This document shows positions 35,725-48,059 of a stretch of 64,000 nucleotides of DNA, piece after piece; position 1 is the stretch's first letter; each line of letters starts with the position of its first letter. Location of the stretch: the NCBI RefSeq assembly GCF_937616625.2, contig NC_065570.1, forward strand, positions 48,661,665 through 48,725,664. Direction: 5' to 3'. The DNA is from Mercurialis annua (taxonomy: Eukaryota; Streptophyta; Magnoliopsida; Malpighiales; Euphorbiaceae). Made by a program: the position numbers and the translations under genes. The notes below the pieces were generated by a model. That model was not told the DNA's origin. It did no database searches and worked only from the letters and a program-made list of their open reading frames with translations.

Positions 35725-35882
35725 TTGGCACGTCGTGCTAGGCTTTGGCACTTCGTGCCAAGCTTTTGGCACGTCGTGCCAAGCATTGGCACGTCGTTCC
35801 AACTATTGGCACGTCGTGCCAACTATCTGCACGTCGTGCCAATCATCTGCACGTCGTGCCAATCATTGGCACGTCGTGCAGA
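35725..35882. repeat. Array of eight 20-bp near-palindromes
   Basis: Copies start at 35725, 35745, 35766, 35786, 35806, 35826, 35846 and 35866. The consensus is TTGGCACGTCGTGCCAA plus a 3-4 base spacer. The core GGCACGTCGTGCC is a 13-base palindrome around one central base. Because 20 is not a multiple of 3, all three forward frames stay open here; these overlapping frames are not genes. Copies vary by single bases (TTGGCACTTCG, CTGCACGTCG), so the array is not freshly amplified. Confidence 0.9.
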
Positions 35883-36627
35883 CGAGGGCAGCAGGCCCAA
35901 ATTGGCATAAAACCGCTCAAAAATTCATTCCGACATGCTCGAGACACTTCCGAATGTATCCGTTTCTAAAACGACATCTAAATCCATCCAAAAACACAAC
36001 ATAAACGTATAAAACGAATCGAATACGTAATCGCGATACGATTACGCCGTAACCTAATTTTCAAATCATTTTTCCATCAATTATACCCAAATAAATGGAG
36101 AAACGACTTGCTTACCGTGATTGTCTTTCGAAATACGACCGATTCGAGTTATTAAACGTCGAAAACGGACGAGAAACGGAGATCGAACGACGAACCGTAC
36201 GAAACGAACGATGAGAACGAAAGAAAGGAAATAAAATCTGAAAGTGAAGGTCTGGATCCTTCCTTTCATTTCATTCTTAATATATAAACGGATAATTTGC
36301 ACTTTGGTCTTTGAAACTTTTCAAAAGTTACAATTTAGCCCAAAACTTATCCGCGTCCAAATTTTAAAAGGTCTCCGATTGACTCGAGATTTTAACCGTA
36401 AATACTACAAAATATTTCGCGGACTTTGGCGAAATAATTTCCGTCACAGGGTTTATATTTTATTTATATTAATTTTCTAAGTTATTTCCTTAAATCCCGT
36501 TAATTCGCTTAATAAAATTTATTCTAAATACCCGATATAATTAAATTAATTCCTTCTTAATTTAATTTATCGACATTAACAACACGTGGCACGACTTGAT
36601 TATCTTAAAATATTTTGGGGTATTACA

Positions 36628-37500
36628 TTTGGCTCAAAAATAGTTTTGCAAAAGTTAGTTTTCGCTAGGAATTTTATGTACTCGATAATTTATCGGTTAA
36701 TCGGATAATGTTTTGAGATAAAGTAAATTATAAAAACAGAAAAAGTGGGTTAATAAATTAATTATCGTATTAGCTCGATATTTAATTTACTGTAACTAAT
36801 TGTGATAGCTAATTTAATAACATTAGAAAAATGTTATTTAACGAACGAAATTGCTAAGTTAAAGATTATCGATTTTATATCGATACGAGTTCGATGCGAT
36901 GTTACGTAATTAATTTTTTTATGATCTTTGGGGCTGTTCATAATTGAATTGTTTTGTTGATTTCAAATTGGTTATTTTGATATAAAAGTATGTTAGGTTG
37001 GTTATGTAATGCCATAATGTGTTTTGGTTGTTTAAGGACTTGTTTATAATTCATGAACATGTTAGAATGTTGTTTGGCATGATAGTGTTGGTTGTTTATT
37101 TAAGATCTGTGTTTATGGGTTTATTTGTGCATAGAGTCCTTATTGGTTTCATTTAAAGTGATTTAACTCACTTGTGTTTATATTGAGTGATTTTTTCAAG
37201 TGATGGCAAAATATTTTAAGCATGTTGTATAAGTGGTTTGTTGGTTTTGTTAAGTATTGTTGAGTTCTTTATTTTCAAATGATTATTGAGTCATTTAAAG
37301 GTTTTTTAGATTTAAACTTTGATTTTTACTTTGGTTTACACTTTGGCATATACTTGACTCGGGTTAGACTTGGACCGCCTGACATGTGAATTTAAGCTTG
37401 TAGTTGTATAACTCGGCTAATTCGCTACTTTGGAATTTTACTTGGTTTTAATGTTTTAACTAAGTTATGTAAGAACTTCGGATATCGTCTTAAAGCGAGA
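36628..37500 (+). mobile_element. Probable second part of the outer LTR
   Basis: Sequence resumes after the inner LTR with TTTGGCTCAAAAATAG and stays non-coding and moderately AT-rich. The end of the outer LTR cannot be placed; I see no clear CA terminus before the hAT-like fragment at 37582. Confidence 0.3.
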
Positions 37501-37581
37501 ACTCATCAAATCTTAACTTATTAAATTGCTTTGGTGTGTATGTATGTTTTTCTTTAACTTGTACATTGGTTGTGGTTTGAG

Positions 37582-37790
37582 TAGGGGTGAGCACGGTTCG
37601 GGAGAATCCGGAGATTGGAAAATCTCCGGACCCAAACCAAAAATCGGGAATATCGAAAATTGGATCTCCGGATCCGTACCAATAATCGGTTCGGTTCAGA
37701 GATTTTATTTTTCGGTACGGTTCTGTACAGGAATTCAGTTCTAATGGTTCTGTACGGTTCGGTACGGATATCACTGGAACCACATATATT
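37582..37790 (+). mobile_element. hAT-like non-autonomous fragment
   Basis: Starts TAGGGGTGAGCACGGTTCGG and continues with repeated GGTTCGGTACGG-type words, the style of plant hAT-related short elements whose ends read TAGGGGTGAGCA. No matching right end was found, so it is truncated or degraded. Confidence 0.45.
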
Positions 37791-38186
37791 TTTTTATTTA
37801 AAATATAATCTCTACTATATTATGATATATTATTTTGTCTTTTAAAATTAATTAGCAACCATTCATTTTTTTTCAACTATCATGAATAAATAATTATCAA
37901 TAAAATAAAAGGGCACAACATGTATATTATTGTTTGATTTAATATTAAATTTGATTATTTGATAAGGGTATTTTTATCTATTCTCAAGTGTAAATTATAT
38001 CATTTTTGTTAAGACTATATAATTTGGTCAATAATAGAAAATAATAAATATGTAAATTGTTTATATCAATTTTTATAAATACTTTTAATAATTATTAAAT
38101 ATTTGATAAATTCATATGATTTTATAAAACAATTTTAATGTGTAGTAATTCAAAGTTAATATGAATACAATAATCAAATTATAAGT

Positions 38187-38191
<5 letters not shown>

Positions 38192-38256
<65 letters not shown>
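38192..38256. repeat. (TA)n microsatellite, about 65 bp
   Basis: An uninterrupted TA run of about 32 units, within AT-rich DNA. Confidence 0.95.
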
Positions 38257-38258
<2 letters not shown>

Positions 38259-38484
38259 TTAAATACAATTGAGATCTATCAGTCAGCTGGTCTCTATAAT
38301 GAAAAAGATTACAATTACACGTTGTTAGTTAACATCCAAAATTTATAAACGATCAACAAAAAAAACAATAACGTTAAGAAACAAATAAAAGCATAACTTA
38401 ACTGAGAGATTATATTTTATATTGAATTTTAATGATGTATAAATAATTTTTATGTGCACTGTATAAATTACAAACATCAACAAA

Positions 38485-38797
38485 GACTTAAGTGACAATT
38501 TGCCCCCTCAATTTATAAGTAATAAATAATTAATACATAAGTTAATTTTGTGGGCAAATTAGTCACGAACTTGGTAATTATGGGCAATTAACTCCAATGG
38601 AAAAATTAGTTTATAAGTTGAGGGGTCAAATCACCAATTTAGAGAACAATTACCTTACAAATTGAGCGGACAAATTATTAAAATAAGGGAATAATTGCTC
38701 ATAATCAATAAATTCGTGACTTTGTCCATAAAGTTAATTTATGTATTAATTACTCATTACTCACAAGTTGAAGGGACAAAATTGGCACTTAAGTCCG
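38485..38797. mobile_element. Foldback MITE, 313 bp, with 8-bp TSD
   Basis: The ends GACTTAAGTGACAATTTG and CAAAATTGGCACTTAAGTCCG are inverted, and the symmetry extends far inward (AATTAATACATAAGTTAATT / AATTAATTTATGTATTAATT). An 8-bp duplication TCAACAAA flanks it (38477-38484 and 38798-38805). Confidence 0.8.
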
Positions 38798-39289
38798 TCA
38801 ACAAACAACATGAGATTGTATATTTTTTTTAAGATAAGGACTTGAGAATTGAAAAACTAAAAATATAAAGAATTAATGAAATCGAATTGATTTTTAAAGA
38901 TCAGATAAATTAAAATCGTATAATACAAAGACCTGTAAAATAGATTTTGCCTAAATTGTATGAAAAGGTAGTTTGGGGAATCAATAATGTGCATGCATCG
39001 TGAAATCTGATAGTGAGTGGCGATGGAATCTAATTCCTTACCCATTTATCTTACACGGTGTACGGCTTTTTCTTAATCACTTTCATGGCAAAAGCCAACC
39101 TCCATCTGTCCACACTTCTAGTTGTAAAGCTATCAAATTCGCAGCCTTATCATTATAAGCGTATTTTACTCTATATTTTAGATTGGATTTATATATTATT
39201 GCAATTATGGGTTACCAAAATGCCGACTGACCATTTTAACTGATGGAATCGATATTTTTTTGTCGATTCTATTTAGTGACAAATTAGGT

Positions 39290-39632
39290 CAGTTAGGTTT
39301 CGGTTTTGATTTTTTGATTTTTTGGTTTTCGGTCATTAGTTTGTTTTTTATTTTGACAAATAAAAATTGACCGAATCAACCGAAATTTGAGTTTTTAAAA
39401 TTTTTTATAATTATTCTTTGTACTTTTTTCAATGTTAACCAAACCAATCAATATTTGACAAAACATTTGGTGTCGATTTGATTTGATTTTGAATTTTCTT
39501 TTTTCCCGGTTTAGTTTTAGTTAAAGTGTAGTGTTGATCGGTTTCTATTTTGAGCATTTCAATTTTTAGTTTGTTCGGTTTTATAGATTTTGGTTTAGTT
39601 TTAACCGAATTGACCGAATGCTCGCCTATAAT
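39290..39632 (-). mobile_element. hAT-like non-autonomous fragment, minus strand
   Basis: On the minus strand it starts TAGGCGAGCATTCGGTCAAT and continues with CGGTTAAAACTAAACC-type words, resembling the fragment at 37582. The other end near 39290 keeps a TTCGG-like block but no clean terminus. Confidence 0.4.
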
Positions 39633-39639
39633 TGCAAGG

Positions 39640-40930
39640 TAATATTCCAATTATACAAGAATTATAAATTCTCACACATAGAGTTTATAAAAATGGAGAA
39701 CCAAAAAACACCGTAGGCGTAACCGATAGTTTTTCTATCTCTTTTAGTGTTATTTTTTTGAATTATTTCACTTTTTTTCTTCATTCAACTGTTTGTTTTT
39801 CTGTTCATTTATTTATTTTAGTTTTAGCTCATAATTTTGCACATGCAAGCTGACATTAATTCGATGCTCTCTGTCCTGTCCTACTTTTATTTTTGAACTA
39901 ACCTTTTTATAACTTATGGGACATGGGCATGTCTCATTTTTGAACGAACTTACTATGAAAAATGAACACCACCTTGTGTTTTTCATTGAAAATAAATATT
40001 TAGTTAAATGCAATGAACTGTAACTCAAATAATATTAGCTCTAAGTAGCAAAATTTAAAATTTCAGACATCATTTTTAATTTTTAACAAACTGAATAACT
40101 GATGAATTTTTTAGACAATCAGACAATATAATTATATAATGATCAGGACGCCGAAGATACTACATATGTTGCCATGATAAAACACTCTGTTTTACACATC
40201 CCTTTCTTCATATATTATGAATTAGACATTGACGAAACTGAAATTTGGTGTGATCTGTAATTTTAATCATTTTTTGTTTTAATAATTTAGTTGTTTAATA
40301 CTTATATTACTTCGATATCATTTAGAACCTTCCCGAGTGGTGTTTAGTTTGGAATCTGCCTACTTTTATAAGATTGTACACATAAAAAATGATTTGTCAA
40401 CTTTAGTCCAAGTAGGTTCCGAGATTTACGATTGAAAAAAAAAGTACTAAAATTTGTGTTGTAATTACAGAACACCCTGAAATTCATATTATTTTTTTAA
40501 TGTATTTAAGCTAGAAAGAAATGACATGCATCTATATTTCCGACTGTTGACAAATGTTAAGAGATTTTATTTTTGATTTATAAAAAATTTATAAGCATGT
40601 CAAAATTTAAGCTGAAATTAAAATCCAATTGTAGGATACAATACATCTAACTCGGAATTGGAAACCAAAATTAAAGTCGGTAAAATTCTAAAATGTAAAC
40701 ATTTTCCAGCCAAAATAAATTTCTAGGTAAACAAATCAGCATCTAACACAAAATTAAAGTCCAGGTTAAATGGTAGGATAACAATTTAAGCAAGTGCCAA
40801 ACTAGTATATAAACCAATCACAAGGTTCATATACCTGATTATGAAAAGACCAAAATTTTAAAGTTATTACACCAATGCATAATCTTCAATTAGTTGTTCC
40901 CTTCATATAATAGTACTTTTCAAACTTAAC
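39640..40930. other. AT-rich intergenic DNA, nothing recognised
   Basis: No coding signature, RNA gene or repeat boundary is visible on either strand. Confidence 0.5.
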
Positions 40931-40939
40931 CACTATGAC

Positions 40940-41155
40940 CAAAAAAAAAGTTCATTTTGGCCCTCAAAATTGGCACAATATCAAATAAGGTCAAGTTTGT
41001 GACTTTGGACAAAAACACCTTCAAAACAAACATGTTGGTTCGTTTTATCCACACAATTGCAATGACAGAAAACTATAAAGCAACAAACTTGGCATTATTT
41101 GATATTTTATGCCAAATTCAATGGACAAAATGAAATTTGTTGATAACAAAAACAT
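40940..41155. mobile_element. Palindromic MITE-like element
   Basis: The left half AAAGTTCATTTTGGCCCTCA followed by ATATCAAATAAGGTCAAGTT mirrors the right half (AACTTGGCATTATTTGATAT and CAATGGACAAAATGAAATTT). No clean target duplication was identified, so the ends are approximate. Confidence 0.6.
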
Positions 41156-41490
41156 TGATCAAGTGTTCTGCTTTCGGGAGGGAGCCACAGGGCAGAACAT
41201 GAAGACTATATTATACAGGTGTATCAACATGTTAAACTATTGCCTAATTTTTGATTCTCCACTTAAACTATCCGTAAATAGATAAGAATCTAATCGAGCA
41301 TTATTGTAAAGTTTCTTAAAATGCTACGTACAGAACTCAAGTACATCAAAAACTGTTCCAAACTCTCTATTAGCAATATCAAAAAAATGCATTAACAAAA
41401 TGATATGCAACGCTTTGATACCCGATTTAACTGTCTTCCGCCACATATGAGATCAAACGTTGATCATGAAGAACAATATGCAGGCAAAAA

Positions 41491-43250
41491 CTATTTCCTT
41501 CCTCGGTTAAGCCTCTGCAGATGATAATTAATGCTTCCAAATGATTTTTTCTTGCTGGTCTGCACAGCAGTTAACATCAAAGGTTTTAGAGAAGCTAATA
41601 TGAGAACTTCATCAATGTAATAAAATGCTTAATTAAATAGAAATATTGGGTGTTACACAAGCAAACTAATATATTTATATATTACTATGTGGCATGGAAA
41701 CAAAAAATGCTGAAAGGGAAAACAGTGAAACGTGAACAGCATAACAATATTTATTTTACAGGAATAACTTATAAATATAGAATTTTGGAGTTTTCATAAA
41801 CATTTCAGAAAACGGAAATAAAATTCTCAAATGTAAGAATTCAGAAGTTCCAGTAGAACATAGTATGCATATAGAGAGAGAGGCAGAGAATATAGTGCCC
41901 TATCAGCCATTATGTCAATGATTGTATTACCTGAGCATCCATACAAGCATTTAACTGCTCCTTTTGTCGAACACATTTTTCATCATTTATGTGGTTCAGA
42001 GATAAGCAATTAAGAAATGATATCATATCCTTCATGCAAGGTTTCGTGAGAGATCCAAATCTCTTGGGGTTGATGTATACACTACCAGCTTTCCGACCCA
42101 TTATTTGATAGCGTAAACTGCAGATGTCCAAACAAGACATTATTCAAGCACTTTTTTTTCTAAAAATGTTGACAAAAGTTATTGAAAAGGATAGATGAAT
42201 GTCAAAACAAAAAACAAAGCATTGGCGATGGAAATCTGATCAAGTGATAGATTGGACAAACTAGCATAAATAAATACCTCAACTTGAGGACAATAGTATA
42301 CATGGTCCGAAAGTATGAAGTAAGATACTAAAGAAATCCATAACAATTTGCATTCGGGAAGAGCACACTTGAACGTGAAACATAAAATTATATATAAGCA
42401 TTTCAATGACTTATCCTAGAGAAACAACTTGTACAATGTTTTATTTTAATATTTCAACAGCCCCTTTCCAGTACTACGAAACCAATATAACGAAGTTTGC
42501 AGCTGTTTACGCATCTTGTACGACTAGCACGGACACTAACGTATGTGAAAAATAACTATTACATTGAGACATACATAAGACGATACTGAACTCAACTTTT
42601 ATCAGACCATAAAATGACCTATGATAGAAATATCCTGCAACTTTGCAAATGCAAAAATCATTTGGTCCGAAATGAATACAACGGCTCAAATATAAATCAT
42701 ATGGAACAAATTCCAAACAATACCAAAAAACAAACAATGTGATACTCTTTGATGAATTCCAGTAGAGAGTAAATTAACAATCAATAAAAAAAATCAGTTT
42801 CTCATTGTTTTGTTTTCAAAAACTTATTTTTTCTTTCATATTACTCAACCATAGATTAGAACAACCACAATGTAGGATGCAATTATTAAATATCAAGGCA
42901 AGCATTAAAAAGATCCAAAATTTAACTACTTAACCCATTAACTAATAAAACATTCCAGTATCAAAACCATATCAATTTCAACATGAAAAAGACCCAAAAT
43001 TTAACTCTCAAGCTCCCCAAAAACCTAATAATTCAACATTCATAAACTCTTTAAAATACCCAGAAAGATCAATAACAACAGACAAATCTTAAAATTAATC
43101 TATCAGAAAAACAGGTTAATTTTTCACTAAAAGAAGTTAACATTAAAAGAGTAGAAGAGTAACAGAAAATTTGAGAAAGCTTACCGGATGGGAAATTGAA
43201 TTGCACAAGAGAAAGGAATTAGGGCTTTACTGTATATTTTAATGAAATAA
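41491..43250 (-). CDS. Twin-CX9C (CHCH) protein, probable mitochondrial ribosomal protein mS37
   Basis: Exon structure on the minus strand: a non-coding first exon ends at 43185 (donor GTAAGC), a coding exon spans 42117-41931 with ATG at 42101, and a last exon runs 41559-41491 ending TAG. Joined, it gives 79 residues starting MGRKAGSVYINPKRFG and ending INYHLQRLNRGRK. Two CX9C motifs are present (C22-x9-C32 and C43-x9-C53), the helix-hairpin fold oxidised by the Mia40 pathway in the intermembrane space. The wording matches plant homologues of yeast Mrp10 and human CHCHD1 (mS37 of the small mitoribosomal subunit). All splice sites are GT-AG and the first coding junction is phase 0. An alternative upstream ATG at 42140 lies in the intron. 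The gene looks intact although it sits among transposons. Confidence 0.88.
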
Positions 43251-44625
43251 AAAATTGAATCATTTTTTTCTCTCCACCTGATTAAAAATCATTTCTTTGT
43301 TTCTACACTTTGGGCTGAGATTTTACCCATGTTGGATCAAGCTTAATAAAGCCCATGGCCTGATTAGAATAGAGTGAATTAGCTAATTACCTAGATTAGA
43401 AAAATATTAGCATTTAGTAACCCTAAAATTCTAACTTGATTTACATACCACAAGCGTGTCAACCATTTATTTTTGAGAAATTTAGATATTTACCTAAAAT
43501 AAGAAAATATTTATAAATTATACCTCAAAGTGGAAAAGTTAGCAAAAATACATCGTTTCTAATACTTTTATGTTTATACTCTTTGTGTCTAAAAAATTAT
43601 AATTTTACTCTACCTATATACACATACATTTTGACACACTTTTTCACTTTCTCTCTCTTCTCTTTTTTTTATTTCTCCCTCTTCTCTCTTTTTCTCCTTT
43701 CTTTTCTCTCTCTAAAAAATAGCATAAGATTAGTCCAGCTAAGCCTTTGAACAGCGGCCATCAATTTCAATTTTTCAAATAGACGACGTAAATCATGACG
43801 GACTGCTGTGATAAAGGTAGTGGTGGTTTTTTGTTTTCTTTTTCTTTTATGCCGACGGTGATGGTGGTTTTAATGGTGCAACGACGAGATCCAATTTCTA
43901 ATTTTTAGCAAAGTGAATTGTGAAGGAAAGGGATGGTGGAGAGTCTGGGACAGATTGACGAGTTCAATCTCATTTCACGAGAGGGTCACGGGTGGTTAGT
44001 GATGCTAATTTTATTAGGCGTTATTTGTTTGGAAAGAAAGTGGACTTGCAAGGAATGTGATTGAGAGTGGAGTGGGATTTTGAGAAAGGAATAGAAACAG
44101 TAGGACAGTGATTTGAATTTTATGATTTGTTGTTTATCTTTTGGAAAAGATGATGGGTGGAATCAAGTCATCACCAATATTCCTTAAATAAGCTGTGCTA
44201 TTTATAAACTATGAAACTTATTTATGGAAAGAAAATCGATTATTAATACTTATTTAGTTTTGAACTATGTTATTATTTTATTTTATATAATATTTAATTA
44301 CATGTTTTTTTATTAACATAAGTTAAACGGTATGTAAAATTATACTCAGATGAAAACACATGCTGGAAATTAGAAATGGAAAATGAAAAAACAAAGAGTA
44401 TGAAGAAAATAAAGGAATTCCAAATCCTTAAATTTTTGATTTTATCATAATCTTATCAATAAGATTATCCTAATTTTTTTTCATAATATTTGCTTAAATT
44501 ATTTTATGTAATTTGTGCATAATTATATATAATATTTTCACATCAATATAATAACTTTATCGTAATATTATCATACAATCTTATTTTATTCAAAATTAGT
44601 TTACGTACTTTATTATAAATTTATC
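43251..44625. other. Intergenic DNA upstream of the CHCH gene, ending in a TTATCAT-rich stretch
   Basis: 43251-43450 should hold the CHCH promoter. A CT-rich run is at about 43640-43720. From about 44440 the words TTATCAT and AATATTATCAT recur, as in the array at 62571 on the far side of the retrotransposon. No coding content was recognised. Confidence 0.45.
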
Positions 44626-45379
44626 TGTTAACACGAATTTCTTGTCCTGAAATTAAGAAACAAGAAAGTATGCACAAATGTCAATTTTATTGAATTTAAT
44701 CAAAAAGCGAGTACAATCTCTATGGGGTAATTTCTACACGTGTAGAAATTAAATCCTTTGATGCTTTCCTTCAATATTTGTGGATCAAGGGCTTTTAAAG
44801 CTTTTTCTTGAATCCGTTGTAGAATCTCCTTCGATTTGGTGAAGAAAATTGTTGAACCGTTGACGAGTGATGAACACGCCGTTTGAAGATTTAATTTGAA
44901 GACTTGATTTGATATGTAGTCACTTGGTTGAATCATCGACGGGTGATGAACACAACGTATGGAGATTCAAATATGGAGGCTTGATTTGATGTAGTCGCTT
45001 GAAGAAATTATGCAGAGCTTCTATGTTGCTTTGTTTGCAGAATTCCGGCGGCTAGAGAATTATGTCCGTCTTCTCTGTGTTGTGAAGACTCTCCTATTTA
45101 TAGGAGTGTAGAGAATATGTATTTATGCACATATCTCTATATTTGGAAAAGAATAATTAATTTATTCTAATTAGTTCAATAAGAATATTCACTTAACTAA
45201 TAGAAAAATTAGTATATTCTTTAATATTAGGTAAGTATGATTTATTGACTTACCCAAAATGATTCATTTAATATTATTTAGACTTTATTTAATAGTTAAT
45301 TTTAAATTATTAAATATATTTAAAAGTCCAATAATATTAAGTCCAATTTATTTTATGGGCCAAAATTTATGGATCAACA
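44626..45379 (-). repeat. 3' LTR of the Tat element
   Basis: On the minus strand it runs from TGTTGATCCATAAATTTTGG (45379) to GTTAACA (44626), 754 bp. A TATA-like TATAAATAGG lies at about 45094-45103 in the same orientation. Confidence 0.92.
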
Positions 45380-45395
45380 AATGCCCCCTTGAGAC
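45380..45395 (-). promoter_or_regulatory. Polypurine tract of the Tat element
   Basis: On the minus strand CTCAAGGGGGCATT directly precedes the 3' LTR. The AAGGGGG core is the expected primer for plus-strand DNA synthesis. Confidence 0.75.
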
Positions 45396-45659
45396 TTGTT
45401 CGCAATTTTTTTTTTTTAGCGATCATGTCTCAAAATTTAAGGATTTCCTCCTTTTATTTTTTTTAAGGAAATTCGAATTGGGCAAATTTAAAACGCAAAG
45501 TCGAATATCTTGAAATTTGATACCGAATGGGAGAAAAGAAAATTTTTGGGATTTTTAGACAAATACCTATAAAACACCAAAATATTCTCAACAACACCTG
45601 TTGACTAAAATTAATTAAAATTTACTGTTTGACCAAGATCTGTTGCAGAAATAAACTTT

Positions 45660-46100
45660 TTATTTTAAAAAATACGACTTATTCATTTTACCCAAGCAAT
45701 TACTTAGTTCACTTGGCTCTCCTTCACCTGCCATTGTTTCTGTTGCCACTTTACTGTCGCACTCATTTTTCAAATTGACAGATTCAATTTGATCTTCCCA
45801 AATTAAGAATTGTGCTTGATTTTGTAGTGCAGCCATAGTGTCTTGGTAACTCATTGCTGCAAAATCTTAAATCTGAACCATGTTTAGACGCGACCTGAGA
45901 TTCCCAATAGCGGACAAAAACCAAAGGGTGGGTGGCGACACAAAAGACCTAGACGAAACAGGCAAGAATAACACGAACCCTGATGAAAATTAGGAAACCG
46001 CAGATGGCCAATTCGAATTCATTGATGGTGCGAGCGGATCTGAAGTCGATTTTGGAACTAATTGATTCAATTTTAATTCAGCTTCATAAGAAGTTATGGA
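45660..46100 (-). other. Unidentified exon-like sequence in the 3' region of the Tat element
   Basis: A minus-strand frame starts MSYQDTMAALQNQAQFLIWE at 45854 and continues 64 residues to 45660. The stretch before it (to about 46100) is GC-richer than its surroundings and looks like a leader. I do not recognise the protein, and it has no retroviral character. It might be a captured host exon or chance. Confidence 0.25.
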
Positions 46101-46859
46101 TGTTGGAGTGATCAATAACTTAAAATTTTCCATGCACTTTTTTTTATTAGGGGAGTGGTGACAGACCGTAATGGTAAAGAGTAACCTGACAAAATGGCTA
46201 TGTTCAATTGTTCATGCTTCTAATTCAAATACTCAGTTAATGCATCAAGTCTGGAAATAAACATTAGGCTTATATCTTTGGTTAGCCAAATACATGGATC
46301 TTCTTATTTCCATATACTTTTTTGTGGAAAATGTAAAAATGGATGCATACACTTCATTCGCATGAGTAAGATGCTACATCAGATGTCTTAAACCTCTTCA
46401 ATGCACCCCCAGCATGAGCAGGTGTATATAATTTAGTATATTTCAAATACAAATAGTTATTAAATTAATTGTTTTAGGGTTTAACATCAAGGTTATTAAA
46501 TGTCTGAAATTAATTTTTAATTTAAAAATTTCAATCTTTTAAATTTAGTTTACCACAAATTTATCATGTGCTTATCATAAAATTTCTTTTAGTTTACTAA
46601 AAAATAATTTTCTATTAGATTACTATGGTTTACTACTGGGTAAATTGAGAAATAAGATATTCAAATCATTGATGTGAGCATGCTTTCATATTAATTTTAC
46701 TATTGCAACTTTTGATTCCTAAACTTAAACTCTCATAATTATGCATTTTCCCTCTCTATTCATCAACTTTGGTGGTTAGAAAGATAAACAAGACTACCAT
46801 AGATTTTTTATTGTTTTGACATAATAAACCATTTTAAAATTTCATTCGGTACAAAATAA

Positions 46860-47760
46860 GTTTACCATATATTTACTATTAGTTCACTAACAGTTTATTA
46901 AGGGTCTACTGTCGGGTTTTTTAAAAAATAAATTACTATTTTTTTATTTTTAAATCATAAAATATTAAAAAAGTTTACTATCAGTTTATCAACAATAGTA
47001 TAAAAAATATACTAAATTAGTTTCAACTTTATTACTTTTATTTTACAGTAAAAATAAATTTATTATTAATTTATTATCGATTTACTAACGGTTTACTAAA
47101 CATTTGTTTACTATTAGTTCACTAACAGTTTACTAAGGGTGTATTATCGATTTACTTAAAATAAATTACTATTTTTATTTTTTAATCATAAAATGTTAAA
47201 ATGAATTATTACTTAATTTACTATCAGTTTACCAACAATAGTATAAAAAAATGTACTAAATTAGTTACAACTTTATTACTTTTATTTAAAATAAAAATAA
47301 GTATACTATTAATTTATTATTGGTTTACTAACGGTTTACTAAATATATGTTTACTATTAGTTCACTAACAGATTACTAAGGTCCACTATCAGTTTACTTA
47401 AAAAATAAATTTCTATTTTTTATTTTTAAATCATAAAATATTAAAATAAATTATTACTTAATTTACTATCAGTTTACCAACAATAGTATAAAAAATATAC
47501 TGAATTAGTTTCAATTAATTTACTATTTTTTACTTTCAAATTATAAAATATTTAGTTTACTATCAGTTTACCAACGTTATTATAAAAAACGTACTAAATT
47601 AGTTTCGATTTTATTACTTTTATTTTGCAATAGAAATAAGTTTACTATTAATTTAATACAGTTTCAGTTTACTAACAGATTACTAACGGTTTACTAAATA
47701 TCTGTTTTATTATAAGTTCACTAACAGTTTATTAATGGTCTACTATACTTTCAGTCATTT
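46860..47760. repeat. AT-rich tandem repeat, period about 236 bp
   Basis: Successive units begin with AAATAAATTACTATTTTT near 46927 and 47160 and its variant AAATAAATTTCTATTTTT near 47402. They share TTTACTATCAGTTTACCAAC, ATACTAAATTAGTTTCAAC and GTTCACTAACAGTTTACTAA. A shorter fourth unit begins near 47516. Copies differ by scattered bases and small indels. Shorter related words (TTTACTAT, AGTTTACTAA) extend from about 46550 to 47950. Confidence 0.75.
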
Positions 47761-48059
47761 CATGTTGGATTGGCTTAAAATCTGAGTTTCAGAATTATAA
47801 AGCTATAATATACTATTTTATTAAGTTTACTATCACTATTATAAAATATGTATGAAACTAGTTTCACTTTATTTACTATTAATTACTCAACAAAAATTTA
47901 CTATTAGTTTATTCTAATTTACTAAAAAATAATTCTGTTATTAGTAAACTAAGAGTAATCCAATAGCAAACTACGAATATTTACAAATAAAAAAATGAAT
48001 AGATTTATCAAATGAAGTATGCAGTACACAATCTTTTTTTGTTAGAGACAATTCCCATC

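Larger units (their letters stand above)
34214..36627 (-). mobile_element. Inner solo LTR, chromovirus (Tekay/Del-like), 2.4 kb, minus strand
   Basis: On the minus strand it starts TGTAATACCCCAAAATATTT and ends GGGTCGTGACA, the classic ends of Tekay/Del LTRs. A TATA-like box (TTTATATATTAAG) is at about 36276-36288. The flanks GTTGG and TTTGG are a 4/5 match for a 5-bp duplication. No gag-pol lies on either side, so it is a solo LTR left by recombination. It contains two internal repeat arrays, listed separately. Confidence 0.7.

Noticed and set aside
35725..35882. CRISPR-like array
   Set aside because: The spacers are 3-4 bases and the genome is a plant; it is a short tandem repeat in an LTR.
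35725..36004. Three overlapping forward open frames
   Set aside because: They are the three readings of the 20-bp repeat array; open only because the repeat lacks stops in any frame.
37490..37845. Overlapping frames around 37500-37850
   Set aside because: They translate repeated GGTTCGG-type words of a hAT-like fragment.
42102..42140. Upstream Met of the CHCH gene at 42140
   Set aside because: A CTGCAG splice acceptor lies between it and the family start MGRKAG, so it is intronic.
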